This document shows positions 44,675-53,235 of a stretch of 64,000 nt of DNA, in pieces. Each line of letters starts with the position of its first letter. The first letter of the stretch is position 1. The notes under the pieces were generated by a model. The model was not told the origin of the DNA, did not search any database, and saw only the letters and a program-made list of their open reading frames with translations. The stretch comes from Flavobacterium sp. GSB-24 (lineage in GTDB: Bacteria; Bacteroidota; Bacteroidia; Flavobacteriales; Flavobacteriaceae), in contig NZ_AP027043.1 in the NCBI RefSeq assembly GCF_027924665.1, positions 1,612,001 through 1,676,000 on the forward strand, read 5' to 3'. The position numbers and the translations under genes were made by a program.

Positions 44675-45336
44675 TACTTCCCGATTTGCCAGCTGTATCC
44701 TTTTACTGTCGGAATATAGGCTGATCTGCCAATTATGATTAAGTTGTTATAGATTTTTTTCTCATATTTTATTCCAATTGCCGTACCTGAAGTATACAAT
44801 TTATTGGATTTGAAAGCAATTTTCATACTGCCATCTTTGAATTTGGCATCAGAAACTTTTTCTAAGAGCCATGTAGATTTCCATTTTACGGCTATTTCGT
44901 CTTCCGCAATTTTTGTAATGCTTTTAACTATTTTGACAGCTTCTTTCGGGATTTGAAAATTTTGTGTCAGCTCTTTTTGAGTAAAGGTTTCACCTATTTC
45001 ACTATTAGAAAGTATTTTTTTTAAATTAGCGAAAGTCATTAAATTATCGCTGCTTTCATTTTTTTCTGCTGTGCTTTGCAGATTTTGTATTTCAGGTTTG
45101 ACCAGTGTATCTTTTTTTAATGCAGAATTATTTTTTGCATTACTGTTCTGTTTCCTTGTAAAATCTTTTATGGCCGATTTTTCTAAGGAGCTTTTTTTGA
45201 ATTTTTTTTCTGAAACTGGGGTTAATTTATTTACAGAGGTAATCATTTCCTTTTTTGGCTGTTTTTTGGAATCGTTGCCACAGCTTGTAAAGAAATAAGT
45301 TAACGAAAGTAATATAATGAGACCCGTTTTTTTCAT
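44674..45336 (-). CDS. Lipoprotein of unknown function
   Basis: This 220-residue protein has a lipoprotein signal (YFFTSCGND, Cys at about residue 19). Residues about 20-90 are a low-complexity linker rich in Lys, Asn and Ser. Residues about 95-220 form a conserved-looking beta-rich domain that starts with LMTFANLKKILSNSEIGETFTQKEL. I know no family for it. It overlaps tag by one base and follows yhhQ by 15 bases. Confidence 0.7.
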   Translation of the reverse strand: MKKTGLIILLSLTYFFTSCGNDSKKQPKKEMITSVNKLTPVSEKKFKKSSLEKSAIKDFTRKQNSNAKNNSALKKDTLVKPEIQNLQSTAEKNESSDNLMTFANLKKILSNSEIGETFTQKELTQNFQIPKEAVKIVKSITKIAEDEIAVKWKSTWLLEKVSDAKFKDGSMKIAFKSNKLYTSGTAIGIKYEKKIYNNLIIIGRSAYIPTVKGYSWQIGK

Positions 45337-45351
45337 GATATTAAATTACAC

Positions 45352-46014
45352 TTAATTTTTGAGAGAAGGGTCCTCATCTAAATATTTTTTAATCAAATGA
45401 TGTCCTAAGTAAATTGCTGGTGTTAGTAAAATTGCAATTGCTAGTTTAAAAGTGTATCCAATTAATCCTGAAGAAATAAAAGTATCAAAATCAATTTTCC
45501 CTGGAAGCCAGAAAGCAATTCCAAGCACTATAAATGAATCGAACAATTGTGAAATTACAGTTGATCCTGTCGTTCTCAGCCATATTTTTTTATGTCCCGT
45601 TCGGTTTCTAAAGAACCAAAAAACGCTGACATCAATTAACTGTGAAACCATAAAGGCAATAATACTTCCCACAATAATCCACATACTTTGCCCGAATACA
45701 GCTTGAAATTGTTCATCATTTACTGGGCTGATTCCTTTTGCGGCAGGAATTACAATCGCCATAAACAAAATCAGAAAAGCATAAGCGATTAGGCATGCGG
45801 TTATAAAGGAAAGTTTTTTTACTCCTTTTTCACCAAAATATTCATTAATTAAATCTGTGGTTAAAAATACAATTGGCCAAGGTAGAATTCCTATACTCAT
45901 TACAAACGGACCAACTTGAATTAATTTACCTCCAATAAGTTCTGCAACAACTGCATTCGTGATAAATATTCCTGCTAGAATTACAAAAACGATTTCTTTT
46001 CTGGTTTTAAACAT
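45352..46014 (-). CDS. yhhQ: Queuosine precursor transporter (YhhQ/VUT family)
   Basis: This 220-residue membrane protein has about six transmembrane segments and the family motifs NAVVAELIGGKLI, SIGILPWPIVFLTTDLINEYFG and QLIDVSVFWFFRNRTG. It imports preQ0/preQ1-type precursors for tRNA queuosine. It opens the minus-strand operon yhhQ-lipoprotein-tag and is divergent from the M3 peptidase. Confidence 0.92.
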   Translation of the reverse strand: MFKTRKEIVFVILAGIFITNAVVAELIGGKLIQVGPFVMSIGILPWPIVFLTTDLINEYFGEKGVKKLSFITACLIAYAFLILFMAIVIPAAKGISPVNDEQFQAVFGQSMWIIVGSIIAFMVSQLIDVSVFWFFRNRTGHKKIWLRTTGSTVISQLFDSFIVLGIAFWLPGKIDFDTFISSGLIGYTFKLAIAILLTPAIYLGHHLIKKYLDEDPSLKN

Positions 46015-46036
46015 GTTGTTTTAGGTGTTGATGTTT

Positions 46037-46044
46037 CAAAATTA
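46037..46044 (-). promoter_or_regulatory. -7 promoter box of yhhQ
   Basis: TAATTTTG on the minus strand matches TAnnTTTG, about 25 bases before the yhhQ start codon. Another TAATTTTG at 46120-46127 on the plus strand may serve the M3 peptidase. Confidence 0.5.
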
Positions 46045-46176
46045 AACTATTTCTTTTAAATCTTAGAATCCATCAATTTTTATAATTCATTATAACACTA
46101 AAGTTTGCTTTCGATTGGTTAATTTTGAGAATCTGTTGTTTTCTATTCGTTAGAAAATTTATACAGAAATTAATTA

Positions 46177-48252
46177 ATGTTATTTATTATGAAAGCACAA
46201 ATTGAGTTAGATAATCCTTTATTACAAGATTGGTCTGGTCCTTACGGAGGAGTTCCAGATTTTACCAAATATAAAGTCTCAGATTTTAAGCCCGCAATAG
46301 AATTTGCTATTCAGGAAAAGTTGAATGAAATAGATGCAATTGCCAATAATACCGAAAAGCCAACATTTCAAAATACAATTACAGCTTTAGAGCTTTCGGG
46401 TGAAAAATTAGAACGAATTCATGCTGTTTATGGAATTTACAGATCGAATTTAAGTACTCCCGAATTCAATATTGTTGATACCGAAATGTCTCCAAAATTG
46501 GCGGCAATAAATGATAAACTCTATCAAAATGAAAAACTTTTTTTAAGAATTGAATCTTTATACAAATCTGAAGATAGTAAGAAATTGACAGATGAGCAGC
46601 AGCGACTGCTTTGGCTTTATTATACTGATTTTGTTCGAGAAGGAGCAGAGTTGCATAAAGAAGATAAAGATAAAGTGGCCAAGATTAATCAAGAACTGGC
46701 AAGTCTTTTTACTTTATTCAGTCAGAAATTATTAGCAGAAGAAAACGATCAGTATATCGAATTAAAAACAGAATCTGATTTTGATGGACTTCCTAAAGAA
46801 TTTAAAAATGCAGCAATAGCAGAAGCTAGAGAAAGAAATCTGAATGTTTTAGGATGTATTGGGAATACAAGATCTTCCATTGAGCCGTTTTTAACCTTTT
46901 CAAGCCAAAGAAATTTAAGAGAAAAGGCATTTGATATTTTCGTTAAACGAGGTGATAACGGTAATGAAAATGATACTAATAGTACTTTGGTTTCTATTTT
47001 AAAATTAAGGGCAGAAAAGGCAAAAATATTAGGTTTTAAGAATTTTGCAGAGTGGAGTTTGTCTAATAAAATGGCAAAAGATCCGCAAAAGACTTTAGAT
47101 TTAATGGATTCTGTTTGGAAACCAGCTGTTGAAAAAGTAAAAAATGATGTTGCTGCCATGCAGGAAATGGTGAACCAAGAAGGAGGAAACTTCAAAATTC
47201 AGCCTTGGGATTACCGCTATTATGCGGAGAAAGTTCGAAAAGCAAAATATGATTTAGATGAAAATGAAATAAAACAATATCTTCAATTGGAAAATCTCCG
47301 TGAAGGAATGTTTTGGACAGCAAGTGAATTATTTGATTTAGGTTTTAAACAATTATTTGATGTTCCAGTTTATCACCCAGATGTTCGCGTTTGGGAAGTA
47401 AATAATAAAAATACAGGAGAACCAATTGGGTTATGGTATTTCGATCCATACGCGCGCGTAGGAAAGCGTTCTGGGGCTTGGATGAATTCACATCGCGATC
47501 AGCAGAAAATAAATGGAAAAGTACTTCCAATCGTATCTAACAATTGCAATTTTATAAAAGGAAATGCAGATGAACCAGTTTTAATTTCCTGGGATGATGC
47601 AACAACTTTATTTCATGAATTTGGTCATGCTTTGCATGGTTTGTGTTCCAATGTTACCTATCCAAGTTTATCTGGAACTTCTGTCGCTAGAGATTATGTG
47701 GAATTTCCATCGCAGCTATTAGAACACTGGCTTTCAACTCCAGAAGTATTAAATAAATTTGCACTTCATTATAAAACGAATGAACCTCTATCGCAGTCAT
47801 TAGTAGAAAGAATTGCAGAAGCTGCTAATTTTAATGAAGGTTTTGCAACTGTTGAAACGATCTCGAGTTCTTTTGTGGATATGAAACTGCATTTAACAAC
47901 AGAAACTATTGATCCGCATAAATTTGAGAAACAAGTTTTAGAGGAAATCAATATGCCGTCGGAGATTGTTATGCGTCACAGAATTCCACAGTTTGCCCAT
48001 ATTTTTTCAAGTGACGGATATGCTGCAGGATATTATAGTTATTTATGGGCCGATGTGATAAATGCAGATGCGTATGAGGCATTTTTAGAAGGAAACGGAC
48101 CTTTTGATAAAAAGGTTTCTAAACGTCTTTATGATACTGTTTTAAGTGTTGGAAATACGATAGACAATGAAAAAATGTATGAAAATTTTAGGGGACATGC
48201 TCCAAAGTCAGATGCTTTAATGCGAGCGAGAAATTTTCCAATCGAGAATTAA
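46177..48252 (+). CDS. M3 family zinc metallopeptidase (Dcp/oligopeptidase A-like)
   Basis: This 691-residue protein (an in-frame ATG at 46189 gives 687) has the zinc motif H480-E481-F-G-H484 and, further on, the second-site Glu E509 (VEFPSQLLEHW). The long alpha-helical front half limits entry to small peptides. It cuts oligopeptides, as dipeptidyl carboxypeptidase Dcp or oligopeptidase A does. No signal peptide is present, so it is cytoplasmic. Confidence 0.95.
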   Translation: MLFIMKAQIELDNPLLQDWSGPYGGVPDFTKYKVSDFKPAIEFAIQEKLNEIDAIANNTEKPTFQNTITALELSGEKLERIHAVYGIYRSNLSTPEFNIVDTEMSPKLAAINDKLYQNEKLFLRIESLYKSEDSKKLTDEQQRLLWLYYTDFVREGAELHKEDKDKVAKINQELASLFTLFSQKLLAEENDQYIELKTESDFDGLPKEFKNAAIAEARERNLNVLGCIGNTRSSIEPFLTFSSQRNLREKAFDIFVKRGDNGNENDTNSTLVSILKLRAEKAKILGFKNFAEWSLSNKMAKDPQKTLDLMDSVWKPAVEKVKNDVAAMQEMVNQEGGNFKIQPWDYRYYAEKVRKAKYDLDENEIKQYLQLENLREGMFWTASELFDLGFKQLFDVPVYHPDVRVWEVNNKNTGEPIGLWYFDPYARVGKRSGAWMNSHRDQQKINGKVLPIVSNNCNFIKGNADEPVLISWDDATTLFHEFGHALHGLCSNVTYPSLSGTSVARDYVEFPSQLLEHWLSTPEVLNKFALHYKTNEPLSQSLVERIAEAANFNEGFATVETISSSFVDMKLHLTTETIDPHKFEKQVLEEINMPSEIVMRHRIPQFAHIFSSDGYAAGYYSYLWADVINADAYEAFLEGNGPFDKKVSKRLYDTVLSVGNTIDNEKMYENFRGHAPKSDALMRARNFPIEN

Positions 48253-48265
48253 AAGCTGAAATAAA

Positions 48266-48296
48266 AAAAGCCCGAATAACTAGTATTCGGGCTTTT
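48266..48296. terminator. Bidirectional terminator between the M3 peptidase and tsf
   Basis: A perfect 13-bp stem (AAAAGCCCGAATA / TATTCGGGCTTTT) with a 5-base loop. It serves both convergent genes. Confidence 0.92.
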
Positions 48297-48318
48297 CTTT
48301 TATTGAAAAAATAATATA

Positions 48319-49281
48319 TTAACCTAAAGTAACTCTTTTGAAACCTGTAATTTCAACATTGAATCCTTTAACATAATCACCAACTTTTTTACTATCATCT
48401 TTGATGAAGTTTTGATCTAATAAAGCTTTTTCTTGATCTAAAGTAGTGTTGTCAGAGATGAAACGTTGTACTTTTCCTGGAACAATTTTATCCCAAATTT
48501 GTTCTGGTTTACCTTCAGCTTTCAATTCAGCTTTAGCGTCTTCTTCAGCTTGTTTTAAAACTTCTTCAGTTAATTGAGAGTAAGAAATGTATTTAGGAAC
48601 ATTTTTTAAAGTTTTTCCTAAACGTGCAGCTTCTTCATTTTCTTTTTCGATTACCGCAATACGAGCAGCAAGTTCAGAAGCAACGAAAGCAGGATCAAAA
48701 TCTTTGTAAGATAATGTATCAGCTCCCATAGAAGCAACTTGCATAGAAACATCTTTTGTTAAAGTTTCAGCATTAGCGATTGGAGAAGAAATAGCTGTTA
48801 AAGCAGCAATTTTGTTTACGTGAACATAAGATCCAACGAAAGCACCTTCTAAAATTTCAAAGCCACCGATTTCGATTTTTTCACCGATAACACCAGTTTG
48901 CTCGATTAATTTTTCAGCAACAGTAATTCCATTGAAATCTGAAGCTAAGAATTCTTCTTTAGAAGAGAAGTTAATAGCTCTTTCAACTAAATCTTTAGCT
49001 AAAGTTACGAAAGCCTCATTTTTACCTACGAAATCTGTTTCACAGTTCAAAGTTAAAATAGCTCCTTTAGTGTGGTCAGCATTAACAAAAGAAACAGCAG
49101 CTCCTTCAGAAGACTCACGGTCAGAACGGTTAGCAGCAACTTTTTGTCCTTTTTCTCTAAGGACTTGTATAGCTTTATCGAAATCTCCATCAGCTTCAAC
49201 TAAAGCTTTTTTACAGTCCATCATTCCGGCACCTGTAGATTGTCTTAATTTATTTACGTCTGCAGCAGTAATTGTTGCCAT
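48319..49281 (-). CDS. tsf: Translation elongation factor Ts
   Basis: This 320-residue protein has the EF-Ts N-terminal UBA-like signature (ADVNKLRQSTGAGMMDCKKALVEADGDFDKAIQVLREKG), then two core domains with LNCETDFVGKNEAF. It recycles EF-Tu by GDP release. It is slightly longer than the E. coli protein because of an extended C-terminal domain, as is usual in Bacteroidota. It follows rpsB, the conserved rpsB-tsf order. Confidence 0.98.
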   Translation of the reverse strand: MATITAADVNKLRQSTGAGMMDCKKALVEADGDFDKAIQVLREKGQKVAANRSDRESSEGAAVSFVNADHTKGAILTLNCETDFVGKNEAFVTLAKDLVERAINFSSKEEFLASDFNGITVAEKLIEQTGVIGEKIEIGGFEILEGAFVGSYVHVNKIAALTAISSPIANAETLTKDVSMQVASMGADTLSYKDFDPAFVASELAARIAVIEKENEEAARLGKTLKNVPKYISYSQLTEEVLKQAEEDAKAELKAEGKPEQIWDKIVPGKVQRFISDNTTLDQEKALLDQNFIKDDSKKVGDYVKGFNVEITGFKRVTLG

Positions 49282-49420
49282 AATATTTTGAATTTTAATG
49301 TTAAAAGTAAAAATTCCAGCTTTTAAATCCCAAACTCCAATTTTAATAAATTATCAACATAATGTTTTTAATTTTTTTTCTTGGATTTTGGAATTTAAAA
49401 TTTGGAATTTAAAATTTGAT

Positions 49421-50191
49421 TTATTCTTCAGTTGCAGGAGCAGCAGCTTCAGCTTCAACAGCAGGAGCAGCTTCTTCAGCAGTTTCAACTTCTTTTTCAG
49501 AACCTCTGTCAGAAAGACCTTCGATTACTGCAGTAGTTACTAAAGATAAAATTTTGTCAATTGATTTAGAAGCGTCATCATTTGCTGGAATCACGTAATC
49601 AACCTCTCTTGGGTCAGAATTCGTATCAACCATTGCGAAAACTGGAATGTTTAATTTTTGAGCTTCTTTTATTGCGATGTGTTCAGCTTTGATATCTACT
49701 ACGAACAATGCTGCAGGTAGTCTAGACATATCAGCAATTGAACCTAAGTTTTTCTCTAATTTAGCACGTAGACGATCAACTTGCAAACGCTCTTTTTTAG
49801 ATAGAGTGTTGAAAGTACCATCTTTCTTCATTTTATCAATAGAAGACATTTTTTTAACTGCCTTTCTGATAGTTACGAAGTTAGTTAGCATTCCACCTGG
49901 CCATCTTTCAGTGATGTAAGGCATGTTTGCAGCTTTTGCTTTATCAGCAACGATGTCTTTTGCTTGTTTTTTGGTAGCTACGAATAAAATTTTTCTACCT
50001 GATGCAGCGATTTTTTTCAAAGCTTCATTAGCTTCTTCAATTTTAGCTGCAGTTTTATATAGATTGATAATGTGAATACCATTACGCTCCATATAAATGT
50101 AAGGAGCCATGTTTGGATCCCATTTTCTAGTCATGTGTCCGAAGTGAACACCTGCTTCTAGTAATTCTTTTACTTCTATTTTGTTTGCCAT
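49421..50191 (-). CDS. rpsB: 30S ribosomal protein S2
   Basis: This 256-residue protein has the S2 motifs KELLEAGVHFGHMTRKWDPNMAPYI, ERWPGGMLTNF and PVFAMVDTNSDPREVDYVIPANDDA. The C-terminus has an acidic Ala/Glu-rich tail (about 235-256) common in Bacteroidota. It is followed by tsf after 139 AT-rich bases with GGAATTTAAAATTTGG repeats. Confidence 0.99.
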   Translation of the reverse strand: MANKIEVKELLEAGVHFGHMTRKWDPNMAPYIYMERNGIHIINLYKTAAKIEEANEALKKIAASGRKILFVATKKQAKDIVADKAKAANMPYITERWPGGMLTNFVTIRKAVKKMSSIDKMKKDGTFNTLSKKERLQVDRLRAKLEKNLGSIADMSRLPAALFVVDIKAEHIAIKEAQKLNIPVFAMVDTNSDPREVDYVIPANDDASKSIDKILSLVTTAVIEGLSDRGSEKEVETAEEAAPAVEAEAAAPATEE

Positions 50192-50231
50192 TTTTGTACT
50201 AGTTTACGTTCTGTTGATTAGCAATGTGTTT

Positions 50232-50302
50232 TGGCTTTAGGCGCTAAGCTGTAAGCTTTAGGCTTCGAGCATTGACTTTAAGACTTTCGACTTTAAGACT
50301 CA
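50232..50302. repeat. Low-complexity repeat tract upstream of rpsB
   Basis: Approximate direct repeats of AAGCTTTAGGC / GACTTTAAGACTTTCG type fill part of the 227-base gap between rpsI and rpsB. This is the dispersed CTTTAGGCT-type tract of flavobacteria; it contains no gene. Confidence 0.55.
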
Positions 50303-50386
50303 ACCCATTTAGATGCTAAACTATATCCTACCTCGATAGGAGAGCAACAATAACTGTGTTTTTTAATTTCAATAAATAATTGATAA

Positions 50387-50411
50387 TGTCTTGTCCCATT
50401 TGAACAAGACA
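50387..50411 (-). terminator. Hairpin downstream of rpsI
   Basis: TGTCTTGT and ACAAGACA form an 8-bp stem 8 bases after the rpsI stop on the minus strand. The following tract is only moderately U-rich, so it may terminate weakly. Confidence 0.5.
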
Positions 50412-50418
50412 GGTAATA

Positions 50419-50805
50419 TTAACGTTTAGAGAATTGGAATCTCTTACGAGCTTTCTTCTGACCGAATTTCTTACGTTCAACCATTCTTGGGTCTCTTGTT
50501 AATAAACCTTCTGGTTTAAGGATTCCTCTGTTTTCAGCGTTAACTTCACACATTACGCGTGCTAATGCCATTCTTACAGCTTCTGCCTGACCAGTTGTAC
50601 CACCTCCGTAAACGTTTACTTTAACATCAAAGTTGTTTACATTTTCTGTCATAGACAATGGTTGTAAAACTTTGTATTGTAAAGTTGCAGTTGGAAAGTA
50701 AGTTGCGAATTCTTTTTTGTTTACAGTGATATTTCCTGTTCCTTCAGAAACGTATACACGTGCAACAGCGGTTTTTCTTCTACCGATTTTGTGAATAACT
50801 CCCAT
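50419..50805 (-). CDS. rpsI: 30S ribosomal protein S9
   Basis: This 128-residue protein has HKIGRRKTAVARVYVSEGTGNITVNKK and the conserved basic C-terminus ending KKARKRFQFSKR, whose last Lys-Arg reaches the P-site tRNA. Its start overlaps the rplM stop by one base (TAATG). Confidence 0.99.
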   Translation of the reverse strand: MGVIHKIGRRKTAVARVYVSEGTGNITVNKKEFATYFPTATLQYKVLQPLSMTENVNNFDVKVNVYGGGTTGQAEAVRMALARVMCEVNAENRGILKPEGLLTRDPRMVERKKFGQKKARKRFQFSKR

Positions 50806-51260
50806 TACTTAAGATCATTTAGGTTAACAGTTCTAGGTTTTTGAGCTCCGTGTTTGTGCTCAGATCCTACAACAACATTTAGATTTCTAAAAAGTTCTGC
50901 TCCTAATTTGTTTTTAGGTAACATACCTTTTACAGCTTTTTCTACTAATAATGCAGGGTTTTTAGCTTGCAATACTTTAGCAGTTAAAGTTCTTTGTCCT
51001 CCTGGGTAACCTGTATGACGCATGTAAATTTTGTCATTCAATTTTGTACCTGTAAGGTTAATTTTTTCTGAGTTGATAACAATTACGTTATCTCCACAGT
51101 CAACGTGCGGTGTGTAACTTGGCTTGTACTTACCTCTTAAGATCATTGCAACTTTAGAAGCAAGACGTCCTAAGTTATGACCTTCAGCGTCAACAACAAT
51201 CCACTCTTTAGTTACAGTGGCTTTGCTAGCTGAAACTGTTTTGTAGCTTAATGCGTCCAT
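50805..51260 (-). CDS. rplM: 50S ribosomal protein L13
   Basis: This 151-residue protein has the family motifs WIVVDAEGHNLGRLAS, YKPSYTPHVDCGDNVIVINSEKI, YPGGQRTLTAK and KGMLPKNKLG. It is the first gene of the rplM-rpsI operon with a clear promoter just upstream. Co-translation with rpsI is indicated by a one-base overlap. Confidence 0.99.
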   Translation of the reverse strand: MDALSYKTVSASKATVTKEWIVVDAEGHNLGRLASKVAMILRGKYKPSYTPHVDCGDNVIVINSEKINLTGTKLNDKIYMRHTGYPGGQRTLTAKVLQAKNPALLVEKAVKGMLPKNKLGAELFRNLNVVVGSEHKHGAQKPRTVNLNDLK

Positions 51261-51303
51261 AATATTATTTTAATTAAACATTCCATCCCCAATAAAGGGG
51301 ATG

Positions 51304-51334
51304 CAAAAGTACAATTAATTATTTTAAAACCAAA
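51304..51334 (-). promoter_or_regulatory. Full -33/-7 promoter of rplM-rpsI
   Basis: On the minus strand TTTG (51334-51331) is followed after 19 bases by TACTTTTG (51311-51304), an almost ideal Bacteroidota promoter. A 7-bp dyad (CATCCCC / GGGGATG, 51284-51303) begins at the predicted transcript start. Confidence 0.8.
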
Positions 51335-51404
51335 TACCTGAAAAGAATATTTTATGTACTGAAAATCAGGGCTTCAGTTTTTTAATAAATCAAGTCATAA
51401 AAAA

Positions 51405-51432
51405 AACCGTCTCACATTAAAGTAAGACGGTT
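51405..51432 (-). terminator. Terminator of the ferritin-like gene pair
   Basis: AACCGTCT / AGACGGTT forms an 8-bp stem followed on the minus strand by a run of T. It lies 23 bases after the stop of the second ferritin-like gene. Confidence 0.8.
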
Positions 51433-51455
51433 CAGCATTTTTAGAAAAAAAAATA

Positions 51456-52268
51456 TTAGACAATAAAAATATTGGCAATATCGACTACTTGTTGTGTAGT
51501 TAATGGTTCGTCATAAGCTTCTGAGCCAGCTGCTGCACCAAATGCTGTTGCAGTATTGAAGCCAGCCTGCATCGTTACACCCTCACCATCATAAACAGCT
51601 TGTGTGGCTGCCGGCATGCCAGCGCCTCGGTCAGAATTGGATATCCATCCTTTTAAACCTCGCAATCTTCTGACTTCAGAAGCATGACGAGCTTCAACAG
51701 AATGAATCTGAAGTGCTGCTGTTAATAAGTCTGGTGTAGTAATAAGATTTGCGGCTTGTCCTTTATAGGCTCGTACGCCTGTATCTTCAAAAGCTTGTGC
51801 CAAAGCTAAAAAGGTTGGATAATCATTAAAAGGATCAAAAGCGCCGCCAACTGTAAAGTCAAATGTAGGTTTTGGTACAAAATTAGCACTTGCTGTACCG
51901 CCAAGTCCTGCGATCAAAAATTTCACATGATCAGATTCGTGAGCAGCGATCTGCTGAAATACTTTTAAATCACGTCCGCCATTTTCAGATGCTGGAATTA
52001 CTCCAGAATCTAATGCCATAGCATAAAATTCATTTTCAAGATATTCTAATGTTAATGCAAATTGCAAAGCCCCAATAGGAGTGGCAGGTGTTGCTGTAAT
52101 ATCTTTAGCGAATGCTTTATTAGTTAGAGCCGATAATCCGAATGGGATTGATGCTAAGGCTAAATTTTTTCCGATATTCCCAAACTGCGAAAAACTGTCT
52201 CTTCTTGAGCCTGTGCTTTTCATTAAATTGTCGTCAGTAAAGGTTTCTATAAATTTTAAAATGTTCAT
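51456..52268 (-). CDS. Ferritin-like domain protein (second of a pair)
   Basis: This 270-residue protein resembles the Ferritin_2/desiccation-related family. Residues about 62-205 contain four-helix-bundle metal-type motifs: LEYLENEFYAMALD, IAAHESDHVKFLIAGLGG, QAFEDTGVRAYKG and IHSVEARHASEVRRLRG. The N-terminal region is atypical and may be a signal or anchor (LALASIPFGLSALTNKAFAKD). It is 25 bases downstream of its homologue and probably secreted. No metal or enzyme activity has been shown. Confidence 0.82.
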   Translation of the reverse strand: MNILKFIETFTDDNLMKSTGSRRDSFSQFGNIGKNLALASIPFGLSALTNKAFAKDITATPATPIGALQFALTLEYLENEFYAMALDSGVIPASENGGRDLKVFQQIAAHESDHVKFLIAGLGGTASANFVPKPTFDFTVGGAFDPFNDYPTFLALAQAFEDTGVRAYKGQAANLITTPDLLTAALQIHSVEARHASEVRRLRGLKGWISNSDRGAGMPAATQAVYDGEGVTMQAGFNTATAFGAAAGSEAYDEPLTTQQVVDIANIFIV

Positions 52269-52293
52269 AATTTCTAAGTTTTACTGGTTAAGA

Positions 52294-53040
52294 TTAAGGA
52301 AGGTATTTAGCTGTAAATTTTGTAGTAATAAAATTGGCTGCAATCGGCAGGATTTTAGATGGATCTTTAGCATCATCTAAACCTGTTGACATATTTACAA
52401 TATCATCTCCGGCAAAATCTTTTGAATTCGGATTAATTAAACTTCTAATTGCTGAAGCATGTCTGGCCTCAACAGAAACAATTTTTCCAGCTAATAATAA
52501 GTAGTCAGCCGTTTTGATCAATTTTCCTGCTCCATTATAAGCAGCAACTCCAGTATCTTCAAGTGCTTTTGCAGTTGCTAAAACTTCGGTACGGTTATTA
52601 AAATTTAAAGAACCATAAGTAAAAGCCAAAGAAGGAAGTAATTGAGAATTTGGATCAGGAAGTGCTCCAGTCAAAGCAGCTTTGAAAAAATCTCTATGAA
52701 CTACTTCATGATGATATAAATCTGTTAGAACTTGACGTTCTATATCATTAAATACAGTATTGAAACTGCTCGCGTTTACAACTTTAGTATAAAAATCTGC
52801 TTCTAACTGCTCTAAAGCGTAAGCGTAGGTTAGGACTCCAAAATCACCAGAGCCTAAATCAAAAACACCATTTCTTACTCCAGGTAAAGAAGTGTCTTCC
52901 ATTGGGTTATCGTTATCATTGTCGCTGCAGCCAGCTAAAACTAAACCTGTGGTCACTAATGTTAATCCACTGAGCTTAAGAAAGCTCCTTCTGCTATTCA
53001 GTGAAGGATCAACTTCATGAATTTTAACTTCGTTTTTCAT
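52294..53040 (-). CDS. Ferritin-like domain lipoprotein with Tat-type signal
   Basis: This 248-residue protein has the N-terminus SRRSFLKLSGLTLVTTG followed by LVLAGC, a twin-arginine motif plus a lipobox, which suggests export folded and anchoring to a membrane. The ferritin-like bundle has EQLEADFYTKVV, LYHHEVVHRDFFKAAL, KALEDTGVAAYNG and VSVEARHASAIRSL. It forms a two-gene operon with the paralogue downstream. The role may be metal handling or desiccation response, but this is not proven. Confidence 0.85.
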   Translation of the reverse strand: MKNEVKIHEVDPSLNSRRSFLKLSGLTLVTTGLVLAGCSDNDNDNPMEDTSLPGVRNGVFDLGSGDFGVLTYAYALEQLEADFYTKVVNASSFNTVFNDIERQVLTDLYHHEVVHRDFFKAALTGALPDPNSQLLPSLAFTYGSLNFNNRTEVLATAKALEDTGVAAYNGAGKLIKTADYLLLAGKIVSVEARHASAIRSLINPNSKDFAGDDIVNMSTGLDDAKDPSKILPIAANFITTKFTAKYLP

Positions 53041-53178
53041 AATCTAGGTTTTTATTAAGGTTAATAACATTGTATTAAGCTTATTAACGAAATTTTTGTA
53101 GGTACGGTTTCAGAAAAATCCTCTTTTTTTATTTTATTTCGAATTGAGCATATAATTTCAAATACTGGTAGTTGTTTT

Positions 53179-53211
53179 TTGTTTTATTTTCGGTAATTCT
53201 ACTATATTTGT
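53179..53211 (+). promoter_or_regulatory. -33/-7 promoter of the LacI-type gene
   Basis: TTTG (53179-53182), 21 bases, then TATATTTG (53204-53211), 25 bases before the ATG. It is close to the Bacteroidota consensus. No palindromic operator was seen. Confidence 0.65.
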
Positions 53212-53235
53212 ATTAATTACATAAACTTTTATTAG

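Noticed and set aside
46749..47195. 148-residue open frame on the minus strand inside the M3 peptidase
   Set aside because: The plus-strand peptidase is conserved over the whole stretch; the antisense frame has low-quality composition and no start context.
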